Counted from the stretch's first letter, positions 1 through 7,578 are shown. The stretch is DNA of 8,423 nucleotides from Moraxellaceae bacterium (GCA_002402125.1 NVVG01000058.1:6743-15165); one strand, 5' to 3'. Translations and numbers: made by a program. Notes: generated by a model not told the origin, from the letters alone.

Positions 1-803
1 CTATAAAGAGTAGCGCTACAGAGCATTACCATATTGTGCATTTCATATTTAAAATCGGCAAAACCATTGTTAGCTAAAATGGCGGCGAGTTTTTTTGGAG
101 CGAAGAACTGAAAGCTACCAGTTTTAGAGAAAAGTGTCTGTATTCTTCTCGCTAAGGTGTTTTCAGCTATGCCCGCGGTGAGACAAGTAAAAAATGCATC
201 CACTAACCCAACTCGGCTTAACTCCTTCACCACCAGTTGAGTATTTGGCATTAGGTGTAAAGCGCCAAAACAATTTAGAAAATCTATAGAGTCGGTTTTT
301 AAAGGTAAATTGTGGGCGTCTGCTCGTATGTTGAGGATATTATTGTATCCTTGTTTTTTATTGTATATCACCGCTTGCTCTAACATTGGTCTGGAAATAT
401 CTATTGAAAATACGATTTTCGCATTTAATTGATCTGCCAATATTCGAGAGTAGCGACCTGTGCCACTGGCGAGGTCAAGGACTGCGTTGCAGGTTTTTGA
501 ATAATTAGATAACCAGCTGTCTTCATCCTTGTAGCTGATATTGCTGCCTAATGAGGTGAAGGCAGGCCGTAGATACTTTTCATAGAGCTTAACGTACAAC
601 GCGTTTTCCATGGCTCTTTGAGATAAACTATTGATTGACGGGAAATCGGGAATGAAATCTATAATGCCATTTCTTATGCTGTATTTACGCAAACAGGTCG
701 AACAGGCGAGGGTATGAGTGGTCAACTTAAGGTCACTATTATCTTTGCAATGTGGGCACTGTAATTGAGGCAGTGCTTTTTCAATGAGTGATTGGTTGTA
801 CAT
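1..803 (-). CDS. Class I SAM-dependent methyltransferase with N-terminal zinc ribbon (3' end off the window)
   Basis: Reading the minus strand from ATG at 803 gives 267 codons open to the left edge, so the C-terminus is missing. Residues 16-19 (CPHC) and 34-37 (CSTC) form a Cys4 zinc-ribbon resembling Trm112-like or RlmA-type N-terminal knuckles. It is followed by IRNGIIDFIP, the usual exit from such ribbons. Residues 108-116 (VLDLASGTG) are methyltransferase motif I, the SAM-binding glycine loop. D135 in FSIDIS is the acidic residue expected at the end of strand 2, and RADAHNLPL fits motif II/III. An AGGA at 810-813 (complement) lies six bases before the ATG and supports the start. Substrate is unknown: UbiE-like small-molecule methylation and RlmA-like rRNA methylation both fit the architecture. 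About 267 residues already approach the usual length of this family (270-290), so probably little is lost. Fold is confident, substrate is not. Confidence 0.85.
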   Translation of the reverse strand, partial: MYNQSLIEKALPQLQCPHCKDNSDLKLTTHTLACSTCLRKYSIRNGIIDFIPDFPSINSLSQRAMENALYVKLYEKYLRPAFTSLGSNISYKDEDSWLSNYSKTCNAVLDLASGTGRYSRILADQLNAKIVFSIDISRPMLEQAVIYNKKQGYNNILNIRADAHNLPLKTDSIDFLNCFGALHLMPNTQLVVKELSRVGLVDAFFTCLTAGIAENTLARRIQTLFSKTGSFQFFAPKKLAAILANNGFADFKYEMHNMVMLCSATLY

Positions 804-899
804 TAGATGTCCTGCTGTCTGGCTCTGGCTCTATTGGTTTCTGAGTTTAACAAGCAGTGTACCCCATTTTCAAACGAGAACTAAGTGGTGTATTGGGTC

Positions 900-924
900 A
901 AAAAGACAGGGTGCTGTCGTTTTT
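900..924. terminator. Symmetric hairpin, terminator-like on both strands
   Basis: The sequence is A5, GACAG, loop GGTG, CTGTC, G, T5. The five-base stem (905-909 with 914-918) closes a four-base loop and is flanked by A and T tracts. Either strand therefore gives a stem followed by five Ts: immediately on the minus strand, after one G on the plus strand. The stem is short, so termination strength is doubtful. The position is odd: it lies between two genes transcribed away from each other, where neither known gene needs a terminator. Confidence 0.4.
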
Positions 925-1099
925 AGTTATGTTCGGAATGGATAGTCACTAGAATCAATAAGTATAAGCTGCTCGATCAAGTCAAGATACAGTATAGCTA
1001 TTGCTCACACCACGAAAACTCTCTGCACCTACTTAGTGATTGTTCCAGTCTAAATAATCTCCTTATTCCAATGTCTGCGCTGCTTATGAGGATATTATC

Positions 1100-1128
1100 T
1101 TATGAACTAATGGAGGGTTAGTTATAAT
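1100..1128 (+). promoter_or_regulatory. Candidate sigma-70 promoter for the TonB receptor
   Basis: A perfect -10 (TATAAT, 1123-1128) has only a 3/6 match to the -35 (TTATGA, 1100-1105) across a 17-base spacer. The start site would fall near 1135. No good Fur box was recognised around it, so iron control is not supported by what I can see. Confidence 0.3.
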
Positions 1129-1276
1129 CAATTAGGGACGATCACATCCATTGAAAACGGAGGGAAGTTCTTGCAAAAAACTTCTGTGGCTTATGCTAAC
1201 CATACATTTTATTTTTGAAACAAATTCCTACATATCCAAAGTATCCGAACGAAATAAATTAACACCATCTAAACGC

Positions 1277-3451
1277 ATGTTGACCTTTACCTCGCATCTT
1301 CGAACGATGTTACTGATGGCCATTACGTGTACCGCTTTTCTCAGCCTTCCAGCCATTGCAGAATCTACTTCAGAGACTAGTCAACAATCCTCCGATTCTG
1401 ATTTGAAAAGTCTTCTCGATTTAAGTTTTAAGGATCTATTGGCATTGGATGTAGTGTATTCTGCAGGATTTTTTGCGATGGAGCGAAAAAGATCGCCCGG
1501 TAATTCATTCATCTTAAGTCTCGATAAGATTGAAAACTCTCCTGGACGTACCCTTTCTGACCTAATTGATATGAACGTTATTGGAATGGATATCGGCGAG
1601 CATCGTTTTAATTCTACCTTGATAGGTGTTCGTGGGATCATGATCGATAATAATGCAAAAACATTAGTGATGTTGGATTCTTGGCAGTTAAATCAAAGGC
1701 AACACATGGGGTATATGTTGCCGGCAAAAAATCCGTTGATAGGCGACATCCAAAGCATTGAATTTATCATGGGCCCTGGTGCGATCGTTCATGGAAGTGG
1801 TGCCGTGAACGGTTTTATAAATATGATTTCTAAAACAGGCTCTACTAATGAGGGATTTGAAGTGGATCTAGAATATGGAACCGAAGAAAAATACAGAGGA
1901 TTAGAAGTCAGTTATGGAAAAAGCTGGGGTTATAGAAAGGACTTCTATATTTACGCTGGGATTCAAGGCGCAGACGGTTTTACTCCTGATAATCAGTATA
2001 ATATATCAGCTATCTCAAATTATAATCATGGAGATCTAAAAACAAAGAAAATGTACGATAGCAATTACAAAATATCAACCAACTTCACGTATAATAATTT
2101 TAGCATGAAAGCATTACATATTATTTATGACGAAGAGACTTCCCACTGGGTATATGCGCCTCTCGCTTGGGCCAATACGCCAAGACGATTTTCTTTTGCT
2201 GGCGTCAATCCAAAATACATCTACGAAATCAGTGAAAATAATAGCATAGAATTCGTAGGGGCCGTTGAATATAGTGATTTTGGAGGCCGTAATATTGTTG
2301 ATCCCTCCGACGTGCATTCACTGGGTACTCGGGAAAATCACTTTGAAGGGAAAGTTGTTTATAAGAAAAGTAATAGAAATAATACGTTAGCTGTTGGTGC
2401 CTTATGGGGTGAGCGAGAATTTGAAAATGGAAAAACGTATTTTATTGACACACCCAGGCTTCCTAATGGTACTGATGATGCCGTTACTGGGTCATGGGAG
2501 GAAACTGCTTTATTTTTTGAAGATACACTTACGATAGGCAATAAAACAACGCTGTCTTTGGGTTTACGGTATGACAATGTTTCTTATGGAAAAGACATCG
2601 AGGCTGGAGGACTGTCTGAGTTGGATTTTGAAGATCAATCTAATGTCACACCCCGTATTGCCATAGCCTATGATATAAATGATACTTCAACCATAAAATT
2701 CTCTTATCAAGAAGGGTTTCGCTATCCTGACATGGCTTATTATACATGGTGGATACAATTTAATGACATACTTGAGGCAGGAGGTTATTCTTTACCTGCA
2801 TTAGAACCAGAAACAATGAGCAGTTTTGAAATTGGCTATTATAACGAATTAAACGAAGATGATTTAACACTTACTGCAAACCTATATTATAACGTCTACA
2901 AAGATCAACTTACGTGGCATTTCTTTGATAGGGATGGTCCCTATGTTTCACCTGAGGCCTATGATTATGTCTTAGGAGAAGCTGGTTGGTTTGGCTCTTT
3001 TATCAATCAGCACGAAGACATGAGCGTCATTGGTGCTGAACTAATGATAAATTGGAAAATTCAAGAAGATCATGCTGTGAGTCTTGGTATTGGGAAGGTT
3101 AAATTGAATGATTTTCCCGAAGAACGTTTTCCCCCGCTACAAGTAAAAACAAATATTGTGTCGACATTGTTAAATAATAAATTGTCATTGACTCTTAATC
3201 ATCATTACAATTCAGGACTTTCCTCAAATGGTTTTGAAAATATGCATGATGACTACAAAGATGCTCGTTCTGTATTTAACGGGTCAGCGAAGTACCTTTT
3301 TTCAAATTATTTAAGTGCAAAGTTGGTAATAAAAAACATTTTGGAAAATGATACTCCGAAATATAGTTTTGAACTAGATTCACCCTGGACGGCAAATGCC
3401 GGAAATAATCATAGGTATATTTACTTAAGCTTGAATTATACAACGTTTTGA
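1277..3451 (+). CDS. TonB-dependent outer-membrane receptor
   Basis: This predicted 724-residue outer-membrane beta-barrel would import a scarce ligand using TonB-ExbBD energy. From ATG 1277 there is a good Sec signal: R9, the hydrophobic stretch LLMAITCTAFLSL, and a cleavage motif AIA|ES after residue 28. Next come DLSFKDLLALDV (48-59), typical of the region before the plug in this superfamily, and a plug domain ending in GPGAIVHGSGAVNG (166-179) followed by FINMISK. The rest alternates aromatic and polar residues like barrel strands and ends in a terminal Phe (LSLNYTTF), the outer-membrane assembly signal. Length is typical. The frame stays open back to TTG 1151 (766 residues) with another in-frame ATG at 1193. 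I prefer 1277 because it places the signal peptide at the N-terminus, although no clear Shine-Dalgarno precedes it. The ligand (siderophore, cobalamin, sugar or other) cannot be told from sequence alone. A PKD/DUF1566 lipoprotein gene lies downstream on the same strand. Confidence 0.93.
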   Translation: MLTFTSHLRTMLLMAITCTAFLSLPAIAESTSETSQQSSDSDLKSLLDLSFKDLLALDVVYSAGFFAMERKRSPGNSFILSLDKIENSPGRTLSDLIDMNVIGMDIGEHRFNSTLIGVRGIMIDNNAKTLVMLDSWQLNQRQHMGYMLPAKNPLIGDIQSIEFIMGPGAIVHGSGAVNGFINMISKTGSTNEGFEVDLEYGTEEKYRGLEVSYGKSWGYRKDFYIYAGIQGADGFTPDNQYNISAISNYNHGDLKTKKMYDSNYKISTNFTYNNFSMKALHIIYDEETSHWVYAPLAWANTPRRFSFAGVNPKYIYEISENNSIEFVGAVEYSDFGGRNIVDPSDVHSLGTRENHFEGKVVYKKSNRNNTLAVGALWGEREFENGKTYFIDTPRLPNGTDDAVTGSWEETALFFEDTLTIGNKTTLSLGLRYDNVSYGKDIEAGGLSELDFEDQSNVTPRIAIAYDINDTSTIKFSYQEGFRYPDMAYYTWWIQFNDILEAGGYSLPALEPETMSSFEIGYYNELNEDDLTLTANLYYNVYKDQLTWHFFDRDGPYVSPEAYDYVLGEAGWFGSFINQHEDMSVIGAELMINWKIQEDHAVSLGIGKVKLNDFPEERFPPLQVKTNIVSTLLNNKLSLTLNHHYNSGLSSNGFENMHDDYKDARSVFNGSAKYLFSNYLSAKLVIKNILENDTPKYSFELDSPWTANAGNNHRYIYLSLNYTTF

Positions 3452-3517
3452 CAGTTCCCGCCCATGGGCTTCCTCTAACCAAGATAGTTGAAAACCTTTG
3501 ATTTATGCTCATGCCCC

Positions 3518-3588
3518 TAGCTAGAATATATAGACCATTGAGTACATGTAGCCTTCATGAACACTAATTGTGACTAATGTTCTAGCTA
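3518..3588. repeat. Nine-base inverted repeat with 53-base loop
   Basis: TAGCTAGAA (3518-3526) is the exact reverse complement of TTCTAGCTA (3580-3588). The enclosed 53 bases include CATG repeats and two ACTAAT direct repeats. It could fold as a long-loop hairpin in RNA or be a pair of protein-binding half sites. No T tract follows, so it is not a standard terminator. Confidence 0.45.
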
Positions 3589-3724
3589 TATCCCCCGCTA
3601 TTACTATTCGCTAACACTACTTTTAATAACAATAAGGAATAAAAAACCAAACAACCAAAACAAAATCCACTCATCACCGTCAAAACGTAACATTAACTAG
3701 ACAGTTTGAAACACCATTCTATAG

Positions 3725-3730
3725 TATAAT
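3725..3730 (+). promoter_or_regulatory. Candidate -10 element for the PKD/DUF1566 lipoprotein gene
   Basis: TATAAT lies just upstream of the gene, but no -35 occurs at 16-18 bases. The closest match, TTGAAA at 3706-3711, leaves only a 13-base spacer, so an activator would be needed. If used, transcription would begin near 3737. That excludes the GTG at 3733 and leaves essentially no leader for the ATG at 3739, favouring a start at 3775 or 3790. Confidence 0.25.
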
Positions 3731-3774
3731 TTGTGTTCATGTCTTTTTTGCCAGATTCAAAAAAATGCTACGAT

Positions 3775-6324
3775 ATGACAGGGAATTATTTGAGCTACCT
3801 CCTCATTTATCTACAACGGATTAACCTAGTCCTCTGCATTATCACTGCGGCAACTCTACTCTTTGCCTGCGGTGGCGCCAAACCAACAGAAAAACCGTCA
3901 TCGTCCTCTGAAACTGAGCAACCTACTGGAACGCAACAACCTCCTGAAACTTCCTCGCCCTCTGATGTAGCGCAACCTTCTGACCCGCCAGGCACAGTCA
4001 AAAACATACCTGTCGCTAACGCTGGCTTAAATCGACCCATTATCGTGGGAGAGCTAGTAAATTTGAATGGAAGCAGTAGCAGTGACGCAGATGACGATGA
4101 ATTAGTCTTTATCTGGGCCTTTGTTTCTGTTCCTGGCGGTAGTACCTCAAAACTATTCAACTCAACGACAACTACACCATCCTTTACACCGACACTTGAG
4201 GGGGATTATGTTATCCGCTTAATTGTTTATGATGGGATCATAAAAAGCTCTGCCAGTATTGTAACGTTTTCAGCTTCTTATCCGCCATTTTCAAGGCCGG
4301 TAGCAAATGCCGGTGCGGATCAAAATATTGCCGTGGGAACACCTGTGATCCTAAATGGCATCGGTAGCACTGATGCAGAAGGAGATACGTTAGCGTTTCA
4401 ATGGGAATTTATAGCTACTCCGAGCGGCAACACGTCACAGCTGCTCAACGCCTCAACGGCGACGCCTTCTTTTACTCCCACTGTTAACGGAGATTACACT
4501 GTCCAGCTAATTGTTAACGATGGCTCAATAAATAGTCTGGCCGATACCGTTACGTTCACGCCATTACCTCCATCAAATTACCCTCCTGTAGCAGATGCAG
4601 GCTCAAATCAGAATGCAATAATAGGTGCACTGGTTAATCTAGACGGGTCGGGAAGTAGCGATGTCGACGACGACGCCGTTACCTATTTATGGAGTTTGGC
4701 GTCAACACCTAACGGCAATTCATCAACGCTGCTGAATACGACCACAGCAACTCCTTCTTTTACGCCATCAGTTCAAGGTGATTACGTCGTACAATTAATT
4801 GTGAATGATGGTCAAAGTGGTGATAGTGAAGTGAGCATAGTTACCATCAATTCTTCTTTTTCCGCCAATGAAATACCCATTGCCAATGCAGGCGCAGATC
4901 AGAATGGCACTGTCGGTATGCTCGTCAATTTGGATGGCTCAAATAGCACAGATGCTGATGGAGATGCGTTAACCTATTTATGGATATTAACCGTAACTCC
5001 AACGGGTAATACTTCAACGTTACTCGATACAACAACATCAACACCCACGTTTACTCCGTCGGTTTTGGGGGATTATGTTATCCAATTAGTCGTGAACGAT
5101 GGAACAACCGACAGCATTGCAAGCACGGTAACCATCGCTAGTTTTAATACTATTAACTACCCCATAGTTGATACTAACCAAAAGAAATGCTTCGACTCGG
5201 CATATGGCAATATCATAGCCTGTACCGGAGCTGGACATGATGCAGATTATTCTGGAAACCAACTCAGTTATTTTTCCAACGCAGACGGCACCACCGTAAG
5301 AGACAACATCACCAGCCTAACCTGGCAACAAAGCTCTGACAGTAATGGCGATGGCAGTATCAATTACGCTGACAAAATGCTTCAGAGCGATGCCGTTATT
5401 TATTGTGATAATCTCACATTAGACTCCCGCTCTGATTGGCGCTTACCCAGTATAAAAGAAGCTTATTCACTGATTCTATTCAGTGGCAAAGATCCGAGTA
5501 GTTACTCAGGCACCGATACATCAACATTAACGCCTTTTCTTCACGGCACCTTTGACTGGGCGTTTGGCGATACTACAACAACAGCGGGTATTAATGCGGG
5601 CGACCGAATTATCGACGCACAATATGCATCGTCAACACTGTATGTGTCCACCACCATGAACAACGACAACTCGATGTTTGGGGTTAATTATGTGGACGGG
5701 CGTATAAAAGGTTACCCATCAGACATTAAAGAATTCTATGTACGCTGTGTGGCAGGCAATAAACAATATGGCGTTAACAACTTTACCGACAATGGTGATA
5801 ACACCATTAGCGATAGCGCTACCAATTTAATGTGGCAGGAAGATGATGGCGACTCAACCGATTGGGATGCCGCCGTCACTGCATGCGAATCGGCGACAAC
5901 TGCCACTCACACAGATTGGCGATTACCGAATATTAAAGAGCTGCATAGCATTGTGGACTATAGTAAATCACCCGACACTGACAATGACGCAGCTATTCAC
6001 TCCGCCTTTAACACAACATCTATCACAAACGAGGAAAACTTCACTGATTGGGGGTATTATTGGTCATCAACCTCACATAAGGATTATTACGGTAATGGAG
6101 CCAATGCCGCTTACATCTCTTTTGGTCGGGCGCTAGGTTATATATTTAGCGCGGTACTGGATGCACATGGAGCGGGGTCACAACGCAGTAACGATAAATT
6201 AGATGTCTCAACCAAACCTGGTGCACAATCGACAACGCTCAATAATGGAATATTTTATTACAAAGGGCCGCAGGGCGATATTTTACGCATCAATAATAAG
6301 GTTCGGTGCGTTCGAGACCTTTGA
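3775..6324 (+). CDS. Surface lipoprotein with four PKD-like repeats and two Lcl_C (DUF1566) domains
   Basis: The protein is about 849 residues long when read from ATG 3775. A signal peptide with hydrophobic INLVLCIITAATLLFA ends in lipobox LFAC, with lipidated C32; the following GG does not suggest inner-membrane retention. A Ser/Pro/Thr/Glu-rich linker (about 33-77) leads to four PKD/Ig-like repeats of 96-97 residues starting near 78, 174, 270 and 367. Each has a [VI]A[ND]AG opening, an acidic patch such as STDADGDAL that could bind calcium, a TP[ST]FTP block and a GDY...VYDG/VNDG end. Two Lcl_C/DUF1566 domains follow. Each has DWRLP (554-558 and 714-718) and ends in VRCV (656 and 843); the second also has YYWSST (761-766). 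DUF1566 is named from the C-terminal domain of Legionella collagen-like adhesin, and PKD repeats usually act as extracellular spacers or carbohydrate-binding modules. An adhesive or ligand-binding surface role is inferred. The frame is open to GTG 3733; TTG 3790 has AGGGA (3780-3784) five bases upstream and is also plausible. Confidence 0.88.
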   Translation: MTGNYLSYLLIYLQRINLVLCIITAATLLFACGGAKPTEKPSSSSETEQPTGTQQPPETSSPSDVAQPSDPPGTVKNIPVANAGLNRPIIVGELVNLNGSSSSDADDDELVFIWAFVSVPGGSTSKLFNSTTTTPSFTPTLEGDYVIRLIVYDGIIKSSASIVTFSASYPPFSRPVANAGADQNIAVGTPVILNGIGSTDAEGDTLAFQWEFIATPSGNTSQLLNASTATPSFTPTVNGDYTVQLIVNDGSINSLADTVTFTPLPPSNYPPVADAGSNQNAIIGALVNLDGSGSSDVDDDAVTYLWSLASTPNGNSSTLLNTTTATPSFTPSVQGDYVVQLIVNDGQSGDSEVSIVTINSSFSANEIPIANAGADQNGTVGMLVNLDGSNSTDADGDALTYLWILTVTPTGNTSTLLDTTTSTPTFTPSVLGDYVIQLVVNDGTTDSIASTVTIASFNTINYPIVDTNQKKCFDSAYGNIIACTGAGHDADYSGNQLSYFSNADGTTVRDNITSLTWQQSSDSNGDGSINYADKMLQSDAVIYCDNLTLDSRSDWRLPSIKEAYSLILFSGKDPSSYSGTDTSTLTPFLHGTFDWAFGDTTTTAGINAGDRIIDAQYASSTLYVSTTMNNDNSMFGVNYVDGRIKGYPSDIKEFYVRCVAGNKQYGVNNFTDNGDNTISDSATNLMWQEDDGDSTDWDAAVTACESATTATHTDWRLPNIKELHSIVDYSKSPDTDNDAAIHSAFNTTSITNEENFTDWGYYWSSTSHKDYYGNGANAAYISFGRALGYIFSAVLDAHGAGSQRSNDKLDVSTKPGAQSTTLNNGIFYYKGPQGDILRINNKVRCVRDL
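4006..5152 (+). repeat. Array of four PKD-like repeats inside the lipoprotein
   Basis: Repeat units begin near 4006, 4294, 4582 and 4873, giving periods of 288, 288 and 291 bases (96-97 residues). The C-terminal half of each unit is the best conserved: TPSFTP or TPTFTP, then GDY, then [LV]IV or VV, then [YN]DG. Units differ clearly at the nucleotide level, so the duplication is old rather than recent. The last three units resemble each other more than the first, which has YDG instead of NDG. Confidence 0.85.
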
Positions 6325-6374
6325 GGGTGACACTTGAAGGTTATGGCCGGGTGGTAATAATGGCTTGCAGGTTG
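6325..6374. other. Convergent gap without clear terminator
   Basis: This is a fifty-base space between two convergent stop codons. I found no stem followed by a T tract in either direction, only a three-base GCC/GGC pairing. The two transcripts may overlap or end by another mechanism. Confidence 0.5.
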
Positions 6375-7535
6375 TTAGAGATATTCTGCAGCGAGTTGTT
6401 GTGCCGCCTGTTGGGGGTCCTTGCCGGAAATTCTATTGACCGAGTCTTTTCTATCGATAGATTTTTGGTAAGAAGGGTCATAGTGATTCGACAGTAGTAA
6501 CTCCCATAAACGCACATAATTTTTCTGTTGTAAGCAGTCCATAAGGACGATAAATGCTTCATTCGAATAATAGCGTTTAAGCTTTAAGGTAGCATTTTTC
6601 AATTCGATCAAGGCATCGGGCGAGTCGATAATATACAAGTCGATCATGCGTTGTATACGAACATCCAGGTCGGCGAATATTTCAATTTGTTTGGCTGTAA
6701 CCATCTTTTGCCAAATGGGTTTTGGGATGGATAGTTTGCCAATCCTTCTGCTCTCCGCTTCGACAAATATTGGTTTGCTGGTATCGATGTCGTATAAATT
6801 ATCCAGCAAATTGGCTTCGAATTCTTTGGTAGAGGCAGGCTCCATACCGATATGTCCAAATGCCGAACCGCTATGGGCGGCACATTTTTCTAAGTTTAGA
6901 GAATTTTGTAGTTGGTCTAATATCAAGGTCTTGCCTGATCCTGCCAGCCCATTGAGGGAGATGAAAGTGACGTTATCATTATCAAGTGCTTCAAAGGATT
7001 CGGTGCAGTACTCGCGGAATCTACGATAACCACCAATGAGTTGAATAGGGGTTTTGCCAAAAGTACGGATCAAGTTGCAGGCTATTTTTGAGCGTAAGCC
7101 CCCCTTGGCACAGTAAACATAGATCTGTTTGTCGGGATCCAGGCTATTGATCTTCTCCATCAATTTGGGTTGTGACTCATTTAGAAAATCATAACCTTGT
7201 TGCAGCGCTACGTCATGACCCTGTCCGCGCCAAAGAGTGCCGATAGTTGCGCGCTCTGCATTGTCGAATAAACAGATACTCATAGCCCCTGGAATGGAGC
7301 CTCGGTCAAACTCAATCGGAGCCCGTACATCGAGCAGTAAAGCGTCGCGCCTTGTTGCGGAGTGCCAAAATTCTTCTATAGAAAGCTGTCGATTCTCATC
7401 TATATGTAACTTCTGTTCTAGCATAGTGGCTCTTATAGTAGAAATATCGCTGGAGGAGGCTGATTGTGACGGGCGCGTGCCTGCTGGGGGTAGACCTGTG
7501 GGGCGAATGTAAGAGGTTATGGGCATTTTGTCCAT
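6375..7535 (-). CDS. mnmH: tRNA 2-selenouridine synthase (rhodanese-P-loop fusion)
   Basis: MnmH (SelU, YbbB) uses selenophosphate to replace sulfur in 2-thiouridine at the tRNA wobble position, through a geranylated intermediate. From ATG 7535 the protein has 386 residues. The rhodanese domain has LLLDVRAPIEFDRGSIPGA (66-84) and the active-site loop YCAKGGLRS with catalytic-position C142. A P-loop GLAGSGKT (196-203) follows, then the family motifs AHSGSAFGHIG and VEAESRRIG, and near the C-terminus HYDPSYQKSIDRK. These match the E. coli enzyme region by region as I recall it. The start was chosen for the GAGG at 7541-7544 (complement), five bases before the ATG. The frame is open to 7565, and ATG 7424 would give a protein closer to the E. 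coli length of about 364. The first 40 or so residues have no recognised counterpart. The gene converges with the lipoprotein gene across a 50-base gap and diverges from the META lipoprotein gene. No selD is visible in the window. Confidence 0.95.
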   Translation of the reverse strand: MDKMPITSYIRPTGLPPAGTRPSQSASSSDISTIRATMLEQKLHIDENRQLSIEEFWHSATRRDALLLDVRAPIEFDRGSIPGAMSICLFDNAERATIGTLWRGQGHDVALQQGYDFLNESQPKLMEKINSLDPDKQIYVYCAKGGLRSKIACNLIRTFGKTPIQLIGGYRRFREYCTESFEALDNDNVTFISLNGLAGSGKTLILDQLQNSLNLEKCAAHSGSAFGHIGMEPASTKEFEANLLDNLYDIDTSKPIFVEAESRRIGKLSIPKPIWQKMVTAKQIEIFADLDVRIQRMIDLYIIDSPDALIELKNATLKLKRYYSNEAFIVLMDCLQQKNYVRLWELLLSNHYDPSYQKSIDRKDSVNRISGKDPQQAAQQLAAEYL

Positions 7536-7540
7536 TAAAA

Positions 7541-7544
7541 CCTC
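7541..7544 (-). promoter_or_regulatory. Ribosome binding site deciding the mnmH start
   Basis: On the minus strand GAGG is followed by TTTTA and then ATG at 7535. The spacing of five bases is good. The other candidate starts (7565, 7526 and 7424) have nothing comparable. Confidence 0.55.
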
Positions 7545-7578
7545 ATGATTGCACGAATTGCGCACGATTCTGAGTGTG

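Larger units (their letters stand above)
804..1150. other. Divergent non-coding region
   Basis: No convincing gene lies between the methyltransferase start and the open frame of the TonB receptor. Only very short frames without ribosome sites are present, such as a 16-codon frame from ATG 1071. The region holds a hairpin with A/T-tract flanks (900-924) and a candidate plus-strand promoter (1100-1128). If the receptor starts at ATG 1277, as preferred here, the untranslated stretch extends to 1276. Confidence 0.7.
3452..3774. other. AT-rich intergenic region between receptor and lipoprotein
   Basis: No gene was found here. The region contains a ten-base perfect palindrome GCCCATGGGC (3460-3469) just after the receptor stop, without a following T tract, so it is a poor terminator. 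It also holds a nine-base inverted repeat (3518-3526 with 3580-3588), two direct copies of ACTAAT ten bases apart (3563 and 3573), an A/C-only tract (3641-3665) and a TATAAT (3725-3730). The stretch from 3733 to 3774 is open in the lipoprotein frame and may be coding if an earlier start is used. Confidence 0.6.

Noticed and set aside
1071..1121. Sixteen-codon frame (ATG 1071 to TAG) upstream of the TonB receptor
   Set aside because: No Shine-Dalgarno, no distinctive composition, and it overlaps the candidate promoter, so chance is the simplest explanation.
3460..3469. Palindrome GCCCATGGGC after the receptor stop as a terminator
   Set aside because: It has no loop when folded perfectly and is not followed by a T tract.
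3807..4160. 117-codon minus-strand frame inside the lipoprotein gene
   Set aside because: It is antisense to the signal peptide, linker and first PKD-like repeat, whose protein features are clear. The antisense product has no recognisable domain.
6646..7029. 127-codon plus-strand frame opposite mnmH
   Set aside because: It lies entirely opposite the conserved P-loop and downstream motifs of MnmH, so it is a shadow frame.
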